From positions 79,288-143,287 of the forward strand of contig WBMZ01004629.1 in assembly GCA_013400975.1 (NCBI GenBank): a stretch of 64,000 nucleotides of DNA. Direction: 5' to 3'. The notes beneath the pieces are model-generated. The model was not told the DNA's origin. It worked only from the letters and a program-made list of their open reading frames with translations, and did no database searches. This document shows positions 13,601 through 25,535 of this stretch, piece by piece (within the stretch, counting starts at the first letter, position 1; every line of letters begins with the position of its first letter). Made by a program: the position numbers and the translations under genes. The stretch comes from Atrichornis clamosus (taxonomy: Eukaryota; Chordata; Aves; Passeriformes; Menuridae).

Positions 13601-13785
13601 AGGAAGTTCACTGTGCAGCTCTCTGTTATGGCAATGAGGGATACTGTCTTCCAGGAAACAAGGCAAGCATAAGTTGTGTTGAACTGCAAGAAGAAAATAA
13701 ACAGCAGAGTAACCTGCTTATCTCACTAGCACACCATCTTTCCTATGCAGTGTAGATACACCAAAGACATGTCTGTATACAGGAT
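10685..13785. other. Non-coding sequence, no gene recognised
   Basis: AT-rich DNA without a recognisable exon or RNA gene. It contains an A14 run at 11480-11493 and a perfect 10-bp stem hairpin at 13192-13221. The sequence immediately before 13786 passes into the CR1 fragment without a visible target-site duplication, as expected for CR1. Confidence 0.6.
11480..11493 (+). repeat. Poly-A homopolymer run (A14)
   Basis: About 14 consecutive A follow 'ttttctggg'. No recognisable retroelement body lies to the left, so I treat it as a simple homopolymer. Confidence 0.8.
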
Positions 13786-14550
13786 TTGCTGAGTCCTGCA
13801 CGTGGGCCACAACACCCCCTGCAGCGCTACAGGCTGTGGGAACACTGGCTGGAAAGCTGTCCAGCAGAAAAGGACCTGAGGGTGCTGGTCGACAGCGACT
13901 GAGCATGAGCCAGTGTGTGCCCAGGTGGCCAAGAATGCCAATGGCATCCTGGCCTGTATCAGCAATAGTGTGGCCAGCAGGACCAGGGCACTGATTGTAC
14001 CCCTGTTGTCAGCACTGGTGGGGTCACACCTTGAATCCCGTGTCCAATTCTGGACCCCTCGCTGCAAGAAGGACATTGAGGTACATGTCCAGAGAAGGAC
14101 AATGAAAATGTGAGTGGTCTGGAGCACAAGTCCTGTGAGGAGTGCCTGAGGCACTTGGGAGTGTTTAGCCTGGAGAAAAAGAGACTCAGGGTGGACCTTA
14201 TCACTCTCTACAACTGCCTGAAAAGAGGTTAGAGACACATGGGAATTATCCCATGCTCCCAGGTAATAAGTGACAGGGTGAGAGGAAATGGACTCAAGTT
14301 GCGCCAGAGGAGGTTAAGGTTGGATATCAAGAAAAATTTCTTCTCTGAAAGGGTTGTCAAGCACTGGACGAGGCTGTCTAGGGAAGTGATGGAGTCATCA
14401 TCTCTGGAAGTATTTAAATAATGCATAAATATGGCACTTGAGAAGACGGTTTAATGGTGAACAAAGTGGTGGTGCTGGGTTAGTGGTTGGACTTGATGAT
14501 CTTAAAGGTCTTTTCCAATCTTAACAATTTCTTGTTTCTATGATTCTATG
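13786..14550 (+). mobile_element. CR1 LINE, 5'-truncated 3' fragment
   Basis: About 765 bases follow the CR1 consensus order. The order is 'gagtcctgcacgtgggcc', the 'cagcgctacaggctg' and 'cagaaaaggacctgagg' phrases, 'gtggccaagaatgccaa', the 'gtggccagcaggacc' block, 'aagaaggacattgaggt' and 'gtttagcctggagaaaaa'. It continues with the 'aggttggatatcaagaaaaatttctt' segment and 'ggacttgatgatcttaaaggtc', and ends in the CR1 tail 'tctatgattctatg' at 14550. This covers the end of ORF2 (reverse transcriptase C-terminal end) and the 3' UTR. The copy is truncated at its 5' end, as almost all avian CR1 are, and carries stops and small indels, so it is inactive. Open frames on either strand here are part of the repeat, not host genes. 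Confidence 0.95.
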
Positions 14551-15974
14551 TCTTGCCATCTACAAATTACTCCAAATTATCATCTCACTAACTGTTCATG
14601 CTCCATGAACATTTAGTAGATTAGAAGGAGTATAAATGCAGAAATAGGCAGTTTCCCCAGTTTAGTCAATTTCCCAAATAGGAAGACAGCACCTTTTTCA
14701 TTTGCATTTCGAGAAATCAGACTGTCAGTATCAGAGTAAGTGGTCTCAGTCCTTTCCAGCTCTGACAGTGACAGCATTTTCTCAGGACCCACTCTAGCAA
14801 AAAACAAATCAAGTACAAGGAGAGAAAGAAGCCACAGAAAAACATACCCACCACCACTCTGCCCTGCACAGTTGACTCCTGTCCCATTACCCAACCACTC
14901 GCTTATCTGATGCCCTCCTGAACTGCAGCTCTTTCAGTGTTACAGCAATGGGCTTGTTAGAAACATAATTGACTGCTGAACTGGGTGTGCTGTCTTAGGG
15001 GTAAATAGAGCAATACTATTGCTTTCCAAGGTGACTGCATGTAAACTTATGAGAGCTGGGTACAAATTTAAATAAAACACCTGGGTCATAGAGGGTTCCA
15101 GCTAGGAAGAGAAATTTATGTTTTCTGAAATGAGGTTTCTCTGATGCAATCCCATTTAATTGCAAAGAAAGTACAAAACCCTCTTTTTCTTCACACAGCA
15201 AGAATTGTAGAAGAGGCATGGCCTCTGTTTACAGCTCAAGACTATTTTCCATTAAACACTTTAAAAGCTATTTTTCCCTTTGCGCTTAGCTTTTCTCGCA
15301 GGCACATTCCTGGCCCTTGTTATGTCTGTGTTGTTGGCTTTTTCCTTACCACCATCTGTGTCTTCCTTTGATCTTTTTGTCTCTCTCTCATAGACACCCA
15401 ACTGATCACAAAACAATGACCAGTAAAACCCTTCCACCCATGTGTCTTGCAGGTGCTCTTTTTTTGGACAGTGACATGTGCTGGTGGTTGGAAGGAAAGC
15501 TACAGTACTTCCAGCTATCTGCTCCCATGATGAACTTAACTGTTTCTTACAACTGACCATTATATAGGTAATGTTCATTCTGATTTAGAGAGATTTTACC
15601 CCATGGGCTAATGAAATCGTTGATGAGTAAACAAACTATTTCTCAGGAGCATTGAGAAACATTGAAAGCACAACACTTAAGGCTGTACCACAGAGAACAA
15701 AAGTTCTTTCATCTTCTTCTGGTTGCAGTCTCTGTGCTTCATCTAGTTATAAACTTGATGTTCTTTCTCAAAGCTGTTCTCACTTAGAAGTTTGAAGAAA
15801 TGCACTTCATGCCTTTAAGCGTTACCACAGTTCTTTTTCATTCGTTGTGAAGTGAAATGTCACTTGTCTTTATTTGCCTAACGGTTGTCTGAGAAAATAA
15901 TATCTAGGTGTAATATATTGTTCCCCATCAGCACTATTTTGCCTAGGTGACTCCTGAAGTTTGTTCAAGGAATT
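14551..15974. other. Non-coding sequence between two CR1 copies
   Basis: About 1.4 kb with no recognisable exon, RNA gene or repeat. The open frames at 14613-14894 (minus) and 15261-15578 (minus) are short and show no domain I know. Confidence 0.55.
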
Positions 15975-16262
15975 ATGGAATCACAGAATTGCTGGCTAGA
16001 ACTTCTGCTAGAACTTCTGTTCTCTGGTCCAACCTCCTACTCACAGCAGGTCTGTTGTTGAAGTGAAAGCAGGTCAGTCACTGATTTGTCTACTGGAGCT
16101 TCGGCAACTGCCAAGTGTAGAGAATCCTTAGCCTCCCTGGGCAGCCTTTTCCAGGGCTGCACTGCCCTCCTGCTGATGAAGCTCCTCCTGAGTTGCTGCC
16201 TGGTGCAGCTGGCCCATCTCCTGTGTGACTGCCCTATGTCCCCAGGTGCCCTTGCACAGTAG
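15975..16262 (-). mobile_element. CR1 LINE 3' fragment, minus strand
   Basis: The left edge is the complemented CR1 tail ('atggaatcacagaatt'), followed by 'ggtccaacctcctactcacagcagg' in the usual place, then 'gcctccctgggcagccttttccag' and 'gaagctcctcctgagttgctgcc'. These phrases identify the CR1 3' UTR read in reverse. Near its tail end a 12-bp phrase (gctagaacttct) is tandemly duplicated at 15995-16018. The right boundary is approximate because similarity fades after about 16210. Confidence 0.9.
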
Positions 16263-19200
16263 GTGTAAGGCTCTGTGAGTGGAACCGAGCAACGGCCAGG
16301 ACGATGGTTCATACAGCATGGAGGTGACACAGACGTTAAGGGTGTGTACATCCTTCATCAAAACCACTTCCATAAAGAAAAAAAAGACAGGTCATTTTCA
16401 TAGGAGACTCTCCTGAGGGAAATGGACGGCCTGACATGCAGACCAGATCCACTTAGTGAAGTCTGTTGCCTCCCGCTCCTGGGTTGAAGATGTGAAGTAA
16501 AAGCTTCCTACCCTGGTATGGCCCTCAGATTACTGCCCATTATTGATTTTTCAGGTAGACAGCAATGAAGTTGCAACAAGAAGTCAGAGGGCAAAGAAGA
16601 GAAACTTGAGGGCCTTAGGATGTCTGTAAGTAATGTAGTTGTTGTGTATAGGTAGTGTTTGCAAAGTTTCTTGCTATGGTAAGCAGGGAGTAACCCACAC
16701 ATGGCACTGTTTTGTTAACTTTTACAATACAGATAGGAAATGGTCATCTCATTTTAGCAGTGGTCATGAGTGAGGACAAGTAAAGAACGAAGAGAAGTCT
16801 TGTCTAAGGTCACTTTAGACATTTAAGAGTTTAAAAGTGCTCTATAGTTATAAAAAAAAAAAAAGCATAATGTTAGTTTCTTCCAAAGACAAGATAGACA
16901 AAATGCATTCTCCTGCAGCACCAGGACAATTTACTAACATGAAAAGAAAATCTGTATTCCATGTACAAAGAGCATACAGCAATCACCAAAATTAAGACTT
17001 CCTCACTTCCTTAAAGTAGAAAAGTCAAACTGTAAATAATTATATTTTTCTTTGGACTAGCCTAGCATCCAATACTTTCATCTGAGTAGATTTAGCAGAT
17101 TCTTTCTTCCCATTTAAGTTTGAAAGTTTCAGCAGGCTTAGGTTTCTTGAGACCAAAACAACCCTGACATTAATTTGCTTATATAATAATCTCATGTTTG
17201 ATTGGAAAGAGCAATACAAAACATAGATGTGATGAAGATTTCAAGACATCTCTTTCAAATACGAGTTTTAATCCCACCAAGAGCTGATTCTTCATGTGCA
17301 AATAGAGTGAGAGTGCTCCAGTACCCTTCTGCAAGTTCAGGGCTTAGGGGTCTGTTGGGTACTGGGCTTTTAGGCCAAACTCAGGATATTTTAGGGCACA
17401 ACCGGTTTTATTATTTTTCTGGTGTAGAAAATTTGAGTTCTTCTGGAGTCTACACTTTTCAAAATGAACATTGTCAAATTGGAAGTTTCTTGGATGAAAA
17501 ATGCAAGAATGATTCAGTCTGGAAAGTTTTCCTTGCACTGAGAGATTGAAGAAAAAGTTAACAGATCTCTATCTTGATCTCAAAATAGTTATGTAAGGAA
17601 ATTTTTTTTCCTGAGAATAGATGACAAGTTATACAACAACAGAAGGAGATTTCAGCTCTGGAATCCAATCCTAGGGAAGATTATGATGGGAAAATGGTGC
17701 ATGTTTTTAATAGCAACATTGATATGATGAATCCCTGTTACTGGGTGTCTTAGACATCAAGAGTTAATAATGTCTTTCCAATCGCTGCATATCAGCAGCC
17801 ATGGATAGGGCCAGGTGCAGGACTGACTGGTAGAGATGATTGGCCAGATCTGATTGGCCAGAAAATCAAACTAGTAAGGTAGTTGCTGACAGGTTTTGCA
17901 GACTGACTTTCCTGCTGCTGCCTTCTCTTGTCCTTCCTCTTACTTCCTACCACCTATTTTCTCTCCTGCCAGCTCCAGTTGCTGCCTCTTACACTGCTTT
18001 CTTGGCACCACTATCCTTCGCTCCTGCTTTGGCTTTGCCTCCTCATCTCCCCCACTCCCCATGACTGACTTAGGTAACCCTATTGGCTTCCTTTAGTTGT
18101 TGTGCTGCTCTGTAATATGCTCCTCAAGCTGCAGCAGGAGATGTCCCACCAGGCAGGCACACACATTGCTGACCAGAACAGGCAGCCCAGAGGATCTGAA
18201 ACAAGCTCTTCCCCCTCCATCTGAAGGCAGAGAACAGTCCTAATGGCAGGATTTAAACTACATCAGCACTTCCTGTAGCTCTTTTCTACCATCAGTTTCA
18301 GGCTATATCTAAACAATGTGCAGAAAAAAAATTCTTATTTGATTCTGAGTTAGATATGAATGGTTTATGGGCATGTGTGGATTTGATGGAGAGATAATAA
18401 TGTCTCTGGCTGAAGATGAACACAGGTGATTTAAGGTTATTGCTGTTTTTTCAAGCTGTCCATGCCATTTAGAAAACTCCACAAAAATTACCCTTCAGAA
18501 ATCTGTTTGTGGAAAAGAAGAGTGGTATCCAGGCACAGAAACACAGTATGTTCTGCCATATCTGGTGCAAAGCAAGGTGTTCTTTTGCTTTTATTTTAAA
18601 CAATGACACTGAAAACAAATTGATCCATGCGAAGAAACAGTGCCCTCTGTGAGGTTTCAGTTTTGATAAGCTACATTACAGAATCCAGGTCTTTCACCAC
18701 ATAGTGAGACTGATACCTCTTCAGCATTTTCACTGTCTTTTAGACAAAAAATCAAGAAGGACTTGGCAATAGAAATAAGTGACAGAAAATGTGTGTGTTA
18801 TTAGCACAAGAGTGCTTTTGTCAGGCCTGTTTTTAGTATGCCTGCTCTAGTGTTTCACTAGCTCTCTGCTGCTGTAAACAAATCTGAAAGGGAAGGAAGA
18901 TTTAGAAGCTGACTAGTGAGCATGAACACAACAGAAAGAAAACTAAGACAAATGGCTATTGACCCTGCTCTCACTTATTAGACAGCAATTAATTTTTCGA
19001 ATGATAAAACTGCTTCATCCTATCAGATCCCCATGGTGGAATTAGGCAGTCAATACTTGGGGGCCCATGTTTCCCAATAACACCCACAGGGCAAGACTTT
19101 TCCAGCCATCCGTGAGTCTTGTCTGGCTTTCTCCATCCTGGTTTCCTCCGCTGTGGTTTTAGGATTAACTTTTCCCTTAAATTGCCATCTGGATGACATT

Positions 19201-22200
19201 GAAGGATGTTGGCACTTTTCTTGGCTCTGGTCAATTTTGAGATAAAGTGGAAGGCTATGTCTTGGAGCCAAAACTCTATGAAAAGTGGATTTTCACCTCC
19301 AGAACAGCATTGCAACTGATTTCCACTGTATAATGTAGTGCAATCACAGCATTGTGTATGCTTTGTCTGGAGTTGATTCTCCAGCTGTTGAAACAGTATC
19401 TTTTTTCATTAAATTAAACCAAACTGTAGCCAGCATTAACATCAAGCTCCAAAAATGTAACGCTTAAGTCTTTCAGGCCAGATGCTGATCTCCAAAACAC
19501 TGGTGTGAATCTGGAGGAATTTCAGTTTTACACTAATGTATGTGAGATCAACAAGCTTATTTTGGGCCAGTGATCTGCTTTCACAGGTGTGCCTTATTTT
19601 AAGATGCCATCAAATTAATGTCTCCCCATCATTCCAAAGCTGTTGAAGATTAAAGATAAGCATTATTGGTAAACAAAGAAACGAAGAAAAAGATGTGGAA
19701 AAAAGGTTTGCTTGCTGTCTCAGTTAAATGCTAGTTAAGGAAAAAACATTTCTGGAACATTTCTTTTTTATCAATCGTAGCAAAATCAAAATAAGCTGGT
19801 AGAGTACAATTTAAAATGCTGTTTCTTAAACAGAAAAACATTTACAAAAGCTTAATGAAAAAGACTTATAGGGCTGTGGTTTTTAAATTTTTTTGCCATC
19901 GTGTGTAAATCTTTAGGTTTTATTAAAGACAACTGATTTAAGGTTTGTTCCATTGCACTCCCTGTTATCTTGGTTTTACTATGAGAACTCCTTGGGGGAC
20001 GTGGTGAGAAACTATTGTTCTGGTGGGTCTTTTTGTTACAAACACTCAGCCACTGAAAGGGGTGAAATGGAATTAAACTGAAAAAGGTGTATATGTGAGT
20101 GGAAGGAGTGGAGGGCTCTGCTTTACATTGCTGTACCTCAAAAATAGCTGAAGGAAATTTTCCAATAATTTCCACATACCATGTACAATTCATCCTTGGA
20201 CTGGGACCAAACATAGGATCATTCCCCAAAGGAGAGTTTGGGAGGGTTTTAAATGAAATGTGAAAAAGGAGAACGATAATGGAAATCTGCCCATAAACAG
20301 AACATTTGCATCCTATGTTGAAGGAAATACTGCCTTAAGGAAGTACTTTTTCATTACACAACAGCATTTAAAGTGACATACTCAGGTAGCATTGTGCCTG
20401 CCTCATGTCCTCTGTGTTTGCCCCCAGCCCAAAGCCCCCACAAGTGTGGGCTTGGCACGTTTGCAAGCGGAGCTGCACCAACCCAGTTGTGATTCCCAGG
20501 CATGTGCTGGATGCTGGAACTGTTCTGGGGAGTCTCGTCTGAAGCATGATACAGCACCAGGAAAAAATATGTGATACAGCCTTGGTTTGAATTCTCCACC
20601 CAAACTGCATATCACTGGCCAAGTTTCACCCTTTCCTTGCTGTCCAAGATCATGCTCAGGCATTGCATGTGGGAACAGTGATGCTCCCAGTGATCATCAC
20701 CTTTTGTAACAGGCATTTCAAGCTTCATTGCCAGTTTACCAAAGTTTGGAGGAAGGAGCATAAATCCCATGCACAAAATTTCTTAGCCGAGTACTGGGCT
20801 AAGGAAAGTGCATTCATATGTTTACAGTCTTAAAATAAATTGATCCATTTCAGTTGGGGAAGCTTGGAAAAATGAAAAATACCTTTCTGTATTCCTTATA
20901 GAAGAAAATCCTCCATTTTTCTACTAGATTTACATCTGTACGTTCTACATAATATGATTATGCATTTGTGCATCAACTTTTCCATTTTCTGTCATTGCAA
21001 TAAAAACAAGCAAACAAAGGAATCACTTAAGCCGTTAGTATTTGGAATTTAGTAACTCTTCCAGACAAGTCCCAGCATGTTGCACGACAGTTTCATGTTT
21101 TGCATGGTGATTTGTTGTACTTCTTAAATAGTGTGATTTTTATCTGCTTCATAACATGAGAAAAAGAGGAACTCATCATCCCTCCTCATTCCTTTCCACC
21201 CCAAAATCTTTTCTTACCTTTTAATTTAGCAACATGATATGAAATACATTAGTCTTGAATCCACAAGCATTGTCTCATTGGCTGTAGCATGAATTATGAA
21301 TTGCAGGTTTGTATGTATAAATAGCAACACTAAAACCAAATTGCTGTCTGAGACAAAACCCTTTAAGCAACAGAATGAATATGGTGGTCATAAACCAGTA
21401 CAGTATAACATGATATTAGAAATTCAAGCTTAAGTGCCTTTCCATGTATATTAAAAAATTTACTTGTTAAAATAAATTACTCCCTATGTCATCTTTATTC
21501 TATTACCCTTCCAGTAATGTTGTAAATAGATACCTTGGCTAACCTCATTCTTGTTTCATAGAGATGTACATGCCAAGAAGAGCTGGCCAATAGTAAATTC
21601 TGCATAGCAACTTACCCCCATTCATGGGAATACCCAGCTGACTGGTGATCCCAGTGATTCAAGTGCAAATGTCAGTGACTCTGCCTGGGCCTAGTGCTCT
21701 GTTTGCAATATTCTTTTGTTGCATATTTTCATTTAGAGTCCTTCTTTCCTGGGATAAACAAGTACAGAAGCATTAGGAAACCCAGACTAAAGAATGAGAC
21801 TGCACATAAAATAAACTCTAACAGAAAGTAACACATCAAGGTAAATTTAATTCAAATATTATTGTATATTTGTATTGCAGCACTGCTTAAAGGCCAGGTC
21901 TACTTTGTGCTAATCATTATTCAGGCTTAATAAAAAGCCTGAACTCCAAAGGCAGGCTCATCTCTCTCTGCATTTACATTTGATGGTTTAATATTACTCA
22001 TTTTACTTCAAAATATCAAAGCTTTAGAAGAAATCTCATCCACCTTCCTTCCTTTCAGACCTGAAATGCCAAGACCTACAATTCAAATCTTCTCCTATAA
22101 ATGTATTGCTTACTAAATGAGGTATAGGAAAGGATTATTACTCAGGCTGCAAAATTCTGCCTTCAAAACTAAGGAAATGCCAGATTAAATATGTAATAGC

Positions 22201-24457
22201 AATTCAATTCTCTTAGGTATTATAAACATTATGATACAAGGTGTAATTCTTCCTTTTCCCTGGCAACCTTGCCTCATTCACTGCTGGCAAACAAATCAAT
22301 GTGCAATGGCTCACTATTGCCTTTGATTCCAGTGGCTGAATGTGTGTCATATCCCTCCTTCACTGCATGCTAGACAAAATCCTGGGTGAAATCTGGATAT
22401 TTTTCTCAGTTTTCTGTGGTGCTTCTTGAACATTTCAAAGTTGTTTTTGTTTTGTTTTGCTTTCAGAAAATCCCTTTTTACATTACAGGCATAAAATAAT
22501 AAGTGGGCTGGATCATTTCTCTTGCCAGGTGGTCTAAACACTGGTTACTTTCATCAGAGAAATAGAGATATTCGGGAAACTGAGGTAGCTTTCCAGGATA
22601 TGGAAGCAAGTGTACCCTCATAGCACATTCTTTTTTCTGTTCCCTGAAGCTTCTTCACCAGCCTTCTTGAATTTCAGCTCTTGACTAATCCACTTTCCTC
22701 TCTTTTCTTCCCCAGTCTTCCTTCATCAGGCATTTCATGATAGTACAAGCACCTGCAGTTTTTAAGTTTTCTTCTCTGAGCTCATAGGTCACGTGAAAAA
22801 TCATATTCCTCATCACCCAATCTCACCCTCTCCAATGGTCACGGCTGTACTTGCCATCTGCAGGAAAAAATTGAGTAGAATTTTGACAGGAGAGCTCCAG
22901 TACCTCAAGGGCTACACCCAATATCCTGTAGTGCCTTTAGAAACAAGGTCTGAGGCTGAAAGTGTAGTTTATTGGCATTCAACTAACACTCCAGGACAGG
23001 AGTGGCCTTCTTGCAGATATTCTTTTCTTCTTGTAAAACTCCCACCTTTTCTGAGGAATGCCTGAGAACAAACTGTCAAAGAACAAGCTGTCAACACTCT
23101 TCAGGATTGTAAAATAAATATTTCCTTGCCCTAAACCACTTTACAGAATTGTCAGGGCCTACTCCAAGTTTTGAGAAAAAAGAAGTTTTCTAGATTATTT
23201 CATAAGAGTTGGAGATTCATCATCTGTGTTTGAGAGTGTTTTAGTATCTGGTGACCTGCAGGTGCTGCTGTAGGATTCACTTATTTCCCAAAGCCATTTT
23301 CACAGTAAGAAGTACCAATGAGATAGGATATATGATAGCGGAACAGCAGTGGGAAGTCTGCCAGGGAGAATGCTCACCTGGGCATACTGTGCCTCTGGTT
23401 ACAGTCCAGCACTAACATGTTTCTTTATCGAGAAAAACCTTGACACAATCAAGTTGCAGATTAAAATAATGTTGCTTTTAGAGCTACAATTGTAGCAAGA
23501 CTTTCAGTGCTGCCTGTATCTTCTGCAGGACAGACTGGCTCAATAGTTCTTTGTAATACATGTAGCAGAGCAGGTGCCAAACTGAGCATTTAAAGAAACA
23601 AAAATTTTGTTGTGAAGTAACCCAGATCTTCATGCAAGTCCTTGTTAAAGAAGCATGAGGAACAAGTGGTACCTGGAGAAAACATGAGGGAATTAACTAA
23701 CAGCATGCTCTGATTATGACTGCCCTGAGGTGATCTCTTCTGCATCTCAGTGCCCACTGGGTTCATGTTGGTGAGGTGACCCTAAACTGCATCACAGGCT
23801 GGCCAGAGGACCGAGAGAGCTCATAGCAAGTTCATAGGTGTTCAACAGATTGCCTCTCAGTACACTCACACATTTGGAAAGCATCTGAGGAATACCACTG
23901 AAGTCTCAACCTTGCTCTGGCTACAGGTTTGTTGCTGCAGAAAGAAGTGCATTTTTAGAAAGAGGTGGCTGATCCAAGAGACCCAGCACACTGAGTTAAT
24001 GTAATAGTAAATTGCTTTTGATTACAATAGCTAAAGATAAAAGTATTATGAATTGACCTTCTTGGATTCATTTGCATTTGCTGTGCTAAAAGCATTTGAA
24101 ACCATTACAATTGTGACATTGGGTTTTATATGAAAAGGCAAGACTCTACAGGTCCCTGGGCTGCTGTGTGTTATCCCTTCCCGGGTCACTGCACAGGACC
24201 AAGCAGATCCACTGGGTTGCTTGCATATCACATCCAACATCTGATGTCCCACACCAACAGAGCATGGGTAGATTCCCACACAGGAGAAACTTCAGAGTTG
24301 TTTCACAGCCGTTTGATTTTCAAACCCTATGGCTGATTTCCTCTGCCTGCATGACTAAACTTGAGCTGCCGGGTTTTTTCTCCCTGCAGATTTTTGTGCT
24401 CCGCAGTGACCAGCTTTGCTGTGGCTTCACAGCCCTCTCCGAGCCACCCAGGCCTGT
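16263..24457. other. Long non-coding stretch, no gene recognised
   Basis: About 8 kb of mostly AT-rich DNA. Items seen are an A13 run at 16852-16864, a duplicated CCAAT-complement phrase at 17838-17861, a pyrimidine-rich segment at about 17905-18060 and a hairpin at 21920-21943. A GC-richer block at about 20400-20660 could not be assigned. No exon with convincing splice sites and protein similarity was found. Confidence 0.6.
17838..17861 (+). repeat. Short direct repeat containing two inverted CCAAT boxes
   Basis: The 10-mer gattggccag occurs at 17838-17847 and again at 17852-17861, a period of 14. Each copy contains ATTGG, the complement of the CCAAT box bound by NF-Y. Whether this is regulatory is unknown. 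There is no TATA box or transcript evidence nearby. Confidence 0.6.
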
Positions 24458-24474
24458 GACAGTAGAGGGCAGCA
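24458..24474 (+). promoter_or_regulatory. CTCF-like core motif (candidate)
   Basis: The sequence gacagtagagggcagca fits the well-known CTCF core (CCA[CG]NAG[AG][GT]GGC[AG]) at all but the first core position. It sits just upstream of the only dense CpG cluster in the window. CTCF binds this core in vertebrate genomes to organise loops and insulators. Occupancy is inferred from the motif alone. Confidence 0.5.
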
Positions 24475-24574
24475 AGAGGCAAAGATATTTTCATAAATTG
24501 GGTCAAATTCCTTTTTCTGACATTTGCTCTTCGAACACAGTGCTTGCAAAGTCTGGCCGCATTCCTCAGCTGGA

Positions 24575-24690
24575 TCCCTGGAGGGGGCGGGCGGCAGCGC
24601 TCGGGGCTCGGCTCCGGTGCCGTCCCGGGCAGGGCGATGTGCTCCGCGGGGCCACCGCAAGCAAGGACACGGCCTTGCACGTGTGCACCT
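24575..24690. promoter_or_regulatory. Small CpG/GC-box cluster with an E-box (candidate promoter or enhancer)
   Basis: About 14 CpG dinucleotides lie in roughly 110 bases, in a window otherwise strongly CpG-depleted. A GC box of the Sp1 type (gggggcgggc) is at 24583-24592 and a canonical E-box CACGTG is at 24678-24683. The cluster is too short for a standard CpG-island call. Open frames cross it on both strands, but their length reflects the high GC content, which lowers stop-codon frequency. It might be a promoter for an unannotated transcript, an enhancer, or a remnant of a GC-rich repeat. Confidence 0.4.
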
Positions 24691-25426
24691 CACCAAGTGG
24701 GTTGGAAAGGGAATCATGCTGGTTTTGGAGACTTTGCCCAGTTACAAGAGCACCATATGGCATTTTATCATGCTCGTGTTGAAATGCTATAAAAATCTGA
24801 AATTAGCTGTGCTTAGCTTTCACCGCACAGCAAAATTTAGCACTTAACTTTAACTATGAATAAATAATTTCTTATATAATGATGAGAGCTGCTGGGCTGC
24901 ATTCCTTTCCCCTTGTGCTCTGCAAATATCTAAAGAGAGATGTATGTTTGGGAAATGCTTTGTACTGAAGGACAAAGCAAAATTGTTGTTGCTACTATGT
25001 GATTTTTAACAAAAGCTATTTTTTCCTCTGTGGGCTCAGAGAAATGAACCTTTTTTGCTTTCCTAGATAGTGTTTAGGTGAAAAACTCTGGGGTAATGCA
25101 ACTTTCCTTTCACTCTTCTGCCAGTATGTACCGAAACCAGGTGGTTTGGGTGCAGGGTGGAAACCTAGCTGCAGATGTCCTCTCAGGTGACAACATGAAC
25201 AAATGTGGCAGCCCTGGAGGTGAGAGTAGATGCTCACAAACGTAGGAACTGTAACTGCTGCCACAGTTGTTCTTCATGCCTACCTGTAAATCACCATGTT
25301 GGTAACGTACACATACTGTGTATGACTTTAGGCAGGTACAAATCAGCTCTGATCTGGAATGAGCAAGGGCAGTGGGGTCTTTCCCCTGCTTGCTTGCCCT
25401 TAGCACTACAGCAGGAATATCCAGGT
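24691..25426. other. Non-coding sequence, nothing recognised
   Basis: AT-rich after the CpG cluster. There is no polyadenylated transcript structure, exon or repeat that I can identify. Confidence 0.5.
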
Positions 25427-25535
25427 TCACAGAATCACAAAACCACAGAATCACAGAATCACAGAATGAGTTGGAAGGGACCCTCAAGGATAATCGAGCC
25501 CAACTCCTGGCCCTGCACAGCACTGTCCCCAGCTT
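25427..25535 (-). mobile_element. Short CR1 LINE 3' end, minus strand
   Basis: Stacked 'cacagaatcacagaat' units open the element. They are followed by 'gagttggaagggaccctcaa' and 'aactcctggccctgcacag', which is the complemented CR1 3' UTR. Only about 110 bases survive, so it is a severely 5'-truncated insertion. The relatively intact phrases suggest a younger copy than the one at 41.8 kb. Confidence 0.95.

Noticed and set aside
13726..14238. 170-codon open frame on the minus strand
   Set aside because: It is antisense to the plus-strand CR1 fragment at 13786-14550 and is explained by the repeat.
16770..16830. Second possible MIR-like segment ('cttgtctaaggtcac')
   Set aside because: Only about 15-25 bases align by eye, too short to separate from chance.
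24168..24782. Longest open frame in the window (204 codons, plus strand)
   Set aside because: It begins at GTG. The first ATG is at 24264, leaving about 172 codons. Its length is helped by the GC-rich, stop-poor CpG cluster, overlapping frames on both strands are also open there, and no domain or family is recognisable.
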